From assembly GCA_007131045.1 (NCBI GenBank), contig SLRI01000283.1, positions 1 through 6,751 of the forward strand: a stretch of DNA of 6,751 nucleotides, written 5' to 3'. Both the position numbers and the translations under genes were made by a program. This document shows, in pieces, positions 5,565 to 6,751 of this stretch; within the stretch, counting starts at the first letter, position 1; the number at the start of each line of letters is the position of its first letter. The DNA comes from Rhodospirillales bacterium (GTDB lineage: Bacteria; Pseudomonadota; Alphaproteobacteria; Geminicoccales; Geminicoccaceae). A model generated the notes under the pieces. That model was not told the DNA's origin. It did not search any database and saw only the letters and a list, made by a program, of their open reading frames with translations.

Positions 5565-5617
5565 GTGGGGGAAATGATTTCCCCCACGCCCCCTCGGAAT
5601 TTTTTGGGGGTGGTGGC
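5565..5617 (+). repeat. Palindromic intergenic repeat, copy A (hairpin plus C/T/G-rich tail)
   Basis: GTGGGGGAAAT (5565-5575) and ATTTCCCCCAC (5577-5587) are perfect 11-bp arms around a single base. A tail follows with GCCCCCTCGG (5588-5597), six or more T (5600-5605), GGGGG and TGGTGGC (ending 5617). The tail is closely similar to that of copy B at 5890-5938 on the other strand. It lies 3 bases beyond the DUF433 stop, so it may also end that transcript. CCCCC (5589-5593) and GGGGG (5606-5610) can form a second small stem. Confidence 0.55.
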
Positions 5618-5620
5618 GCG

Positions 5621-5836
5621 TCAAAAGAGGCGTGGGACACGATCGGCGAAAGCCTGGGCCGCGCGGATGTCCTCGATCGTGAGGTGCGGGTGGTCGGCGA
5701 GAATCTGTTGCTCGCTGTCGCCTGCTCCGAGCCTGCGGAGGATCAGTTCGACCGGAATTCGGGTGCCCTTGATCACGGGCTTGCCCATCATGATGGCAGG
5801 GTCGGAGCTGATTCGAGTCGCGCTTCGTTCGCGCAT
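5621..5836 (-). CDS. DUF433 family antitoxin-like protein
   Basis: This 71-residue protein has the full DUF433 signature: ISSDPAIMMGKPVIKGTRIPV (about 9-29), a short helix LILRRLGAGDSEQQILADHP (30-50), and the C-terminal LTIEDIRAAQAFA helix (52-64). The family has a helix-turn-helix fold and is predicted to be the antitoxin of pairs with PIN-like or Mut7-C/DUF5615 toxins. The start at ATG 5836 is supported by GGAG 7 bases upstream; the frame stays open further upstream only as non-coding DNA. No toxin gene is next to it: the following 199 bases hold only repeats and a terminator. It is therefore a solitary antitoxin or a stand-alone regulator. Confidence 0.88.
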   Translation of the reverse strand: MRERSATRISSDPAIMMGKPVIKGTRIPVELILRRLGAGDSEQQILADHPHLTIEDIRAAQAFADRVPRLF

Positions 5837-5843
5837 GAACTCA

Positions 5844-5847
5844 CTCC
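5844..5847 (-). promoter_or_regulatory. Ribosome-binding site of the DUF433 gene
   Basis: On the minus strand GGAG lies 7 bases before ATG 5836. It sets the start of a frame that otherwise stays open for more than 100 codons upstream through the neighbouring repeat and the antisense of another frame. Confidence 0.6.
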
Positions 5848-5889
5848 GACTAGCTTGTCGCCCGATCCTAGCCCAACCCCCTGACAAAA

Positions 5890-5938
5890 GCCACCAACCC
5901 AAAATAACGGAGGGGCCCGGGGAGGCGCTGCCTCCCCG
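5890..5938 (-). repeat. Palindromic intergenic repeat, copy B; possible terminator of the 165-residue protein gene
   Basis: On the minus strand CGGGGAGGC (5938-5930) and GCCTCCCCG (5926-5918) are 9-bp arms with a 3-base loop. The tail has GGCCCCTCCG, TTATTTT (5907-5901), GGG and TTGGTGGC (ending 5890), matching the tail of copy A at most positions. It begins 13 bases after the stop of the 165-residue protein gene. The T-rich run lies about 10 bases beyond the stem, so termination is possible but not textbook. Similar hairpin-plus-tail elements are common between genes in GC-rich alphaproteobacteria. Confidence 0.55.
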
Positions 5939-5951
5939 ATACTTTCTTCTT

Positions 5952-6449
5952 CTATTCCGGAATAGCCCCGTTGGTAAGTTGCTTGAGATAGCTCCGCCCC
6001 TGTTGCGACACTCGGAAGCGGCCGCGCTGGACGCTGAAGACGCGGCGGGCGGCCAGGGATTGGCGGACGCATTGCGAGGCGTTGCCGACCTTGATGCCGT
6101 GCTCGGCGAGGCGTTTGTTGGCGTCGCCGGTGGCGAAGCTGTCGTCGGAGGAGAGTTGCTGGAGGTAGAAGCCGGCGGCGAGCATGCGGTCGACCTCGGT
6201 CGCACTCTGCGGCAGGTAGTGGAGGTATTCGCCGAAGGGGGGGAGGTCGAGCTTGGCGGGTGCGGTGGGCGAGGGGGCCGGCTTGGGCGTCGGGGCTGCC
6301 GGGGTCGGGCGGGTGGTGACCTGGGCCTCGGGCAGCCGGTCGAGCAATGCCTCGATCTGCGGGCGGAAGCCCTGGATGAAATCTTCCGTTCCCTCGACCT
6401 CGAGCTCGGATTGAGCGAGGTTGATGCGGATTCGGCTGCGCTCGCTCAA
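5952..6449 (-). CDS. Uncharacterised protein: N-terminal module, Pro-rich linker, C-terminal winged-helix-like domain
   Basis: This 165-residue protein starts with TTG 6449, supported by AGGGAG 8 bases upstream. Residues 6-20 (RIRINLAQSELEVEG) look like a beta hairpin followed by a helix with TEDFIQGFRPQIEALLDRL (21-39). Residues 45-66 are a low-complexity Pro/Ala/Thr linker. Residues 80-158 look like a compact helical/winged-helix domain, ending in ARRVFSVQRGRFRVSQQG, which reads as a wing, then RSYLKQL. This three-part layout is familiar from uncharacterised bacterial and archaeal proteins, but I know no demonstrated function. It has no signal peptide or membrane segment. It has its own promoter candidate and stands alone between repeat B and the thioesterase gene. 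DNA binding or protein docking by the C-terminal domain is inference. Confidence 0.8.
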   Translation of the reverse strand: MSERSRIRINLAQSELEVEGTEDFIQGFRPQIEALLDRLPEAQVTTRPTPAAPTPKPAPSPTAPAKLDLPPFGEYLHYLPQSATEVDRMLAAGFYLQQLSSDDSFATGDANKRLAEHGIKVGNASQCVRQSLAARRVFSVQRGRFRVSQQGRSYLKQLTNGAIPE

Positions 6450-6457
6450 CGGCCTCG

Positions 6458-6463
6458 CTCCCT
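6458..6463 (-). promoter_or_regulatory. Ribosome-binding site supporting a TTG start
   Basis: On the minus strand AGGGAG lies 8 bases before TTG 6449. There is no in-frame ATG or GTG close by upstream, and the protein module begins right after this TTG, so the site decides the start. Confidence 0.65.
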
Positions 6464-6476
6464 GATGATGCGGCGG

Positions 6477-6505
6477 GTTTTAGCGGGCCCGGCCGGGTGA
6501 GGCAA
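6477..6505 (-). promoter_or_regulatory. Sigma-70-like promoter candidate for the 165-residue protein gene
   Basis: On the minus strand TTGCCT (6505-6500) and TAAAAC (6482-6477) are exactly 17 bases apart, each matching 4/6 consensus positions. The predicted start of transcription near 6470 leaves a leader of about 20 bases that contains the ribosome-binding site. The -10 is the only AT-rich hexamer in this very GC-rich gap. The spacer contains a CCCGGCCGGG palindrome. Confidence 0.4.
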
Positions 6506-6517
6506 GCTCAGTCGGGG

Positions 6518-6751
6518 TCAGGCCTGCTCAATCAGGCGGTGGCGTTCCAAGGTGGCGCGGATTTGCGGCGGGATCGCGGTCGGCCGCTGGGTGGCGCGCT
6601 CGACGAAGACGTGGACGAAGTGGCCTTCGGCCGAGGCCAGGGTCTCGTCGTTCTTGAAGATGCCGATCACGTAGCGGACCGAGGAGGTGCCGAGATGGGC
6701 CGTGCCGACGCCGGCGGTGACGAGGTCGGGGTAGGCCAATGAGCTGTGGAA
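6518..6751 (-). CDS. Acyl-CoA thioesterase, 4HBT hotdog fold (N-terminal part outside the window)
   Basis: The frame is open from the window edge and ends at TGA 6520-6518, giving 77 visible residues. The sequence GVGTAHLGTSSVRYVIGIFKNDETLASAEGHFVHVFVERATQRPTAIP is the C-terminal half of a 4-hydroxybenzoyl-CoA thioesterase-type hotdog domain. The G-x-S-S-V-x-Y strand is followed by the A-x-G-x-x-V-H-V-F-V strand and the conserved R-P-x-x-I-P turn before the last helix. The active-site helix with the catalytic Asp lies upstream, outside the window. The family hydrolyses acyl-CoA thioesters in the cytosol; the substrate cannot be told from this fragment. The complete gene starts beyond 6751. 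Confidence 0.85.
   Translation of the reverse strand, partial: FHSSLAYPDLVTAGVGTAHLGTSSVRYVIGIFKNDETLASAEGHFVHVFVERATQRPTAIPPQIRATLERHRLIEQA

Noticed and set aside
5422..5620. A DUF5615 or PIN-like toxin gene downstream of DUF433
   Set aside because: No frame of adequate length exists on the minus strand in these 199 bases, which are filled by repeat A, the leader frame and the terminator.
5850..5890. TTGTCA and TAGGAT on the minus strand upstream of DUF433 as a promoter
   Set aside because: Both hexamers resemble consensus, but only 11 bases separate them, too short for a sigma-70 promoter.
5439..6500. A 353-codon plus-strand open frame across the DUF433 and 165-residue protein genes
   Set aside because: It is antisense to two genes with recognisable domains or ribosome-binding sites, runs through both palindromic repeats and the terminator, and its product is low-complexity with no family features. 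Long antisense frames are expected in GC-rich DNA.

Overview
The window comes from a very GC-rich genome, almost certainly an alphaproteobacterium and plausibly of the Rhodospirillales type. The evidence is a chain of genes whose families and order are characteristic of that class: DUF2948, UPF0262, a low-molecular-weight phosphatase, Maf, a short RNase E/G and YacG. Placement below class level is inference.

Plus strand, 2-4564. The window opens inside a MarR-GNAT fusion protein (a winged-helix regulator fused to an N-acetyltransferase). After a gap of about 115 bases with a weak promoter candidate comes the housekeeping run: DUF2948 (850-1335), UPF0262 (1413-1913), LMW-PTP/ArsC-like phosphatase (1953-2402), Maf/YhdE-type nucleotide pyrophosphatase (2494-3111), a compact RNase E/G paralogue (3108-4346) and the zinc-finger protein YacG (4343-4564). 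The last three are tightly packed, with ATGA and GTGA start/stop overlaps, so they are very likely one transcript. hisD and infA, which commonly sit inside this cluster in alphaproteobacteria, are absent.

Minus strand, 4574-6751. All remaining genes point the other way and converge on yacG. In transcription order they are: the C-terminal part of a 4HBT acyl-CoA thioesterase (6751-6518, cut by the window edge); an uncharacterised 165-residue protein with an N-terminal beta-rich/helical module, a proline-rich linker and a C-terminal winged-helix-like domain (6449-5952); a solitary DUF433 antitoxin-like gene (5836-5621); a small ACT-domain protein (5421-5158); and a small secreted protein of unknown function (5173-4574) that overlaps the ACT gene by 16 bases.

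The most interesting non-coding stretch is 5422-5620. It holds a clear minus-strand intrinsic terminator nested inside an 11-bp perfect inverted repeat. A 16-codon open frame on the same strand runs through the 5' arms of both structures and stops at the terminator loop, just upstream of the ACT gene. This looks like a leader/attenuator, although a plain read-out terminator is the simpler alternative. The DUF433 gene is also bracketed by two related palindromic hairpin elements in opposite orientation (5565-5617 and 5890-5938), which look like members of a dispersed intergenic repeat family. No rRNA, tRNA, CRISPR array, transposase or phage gene was found.
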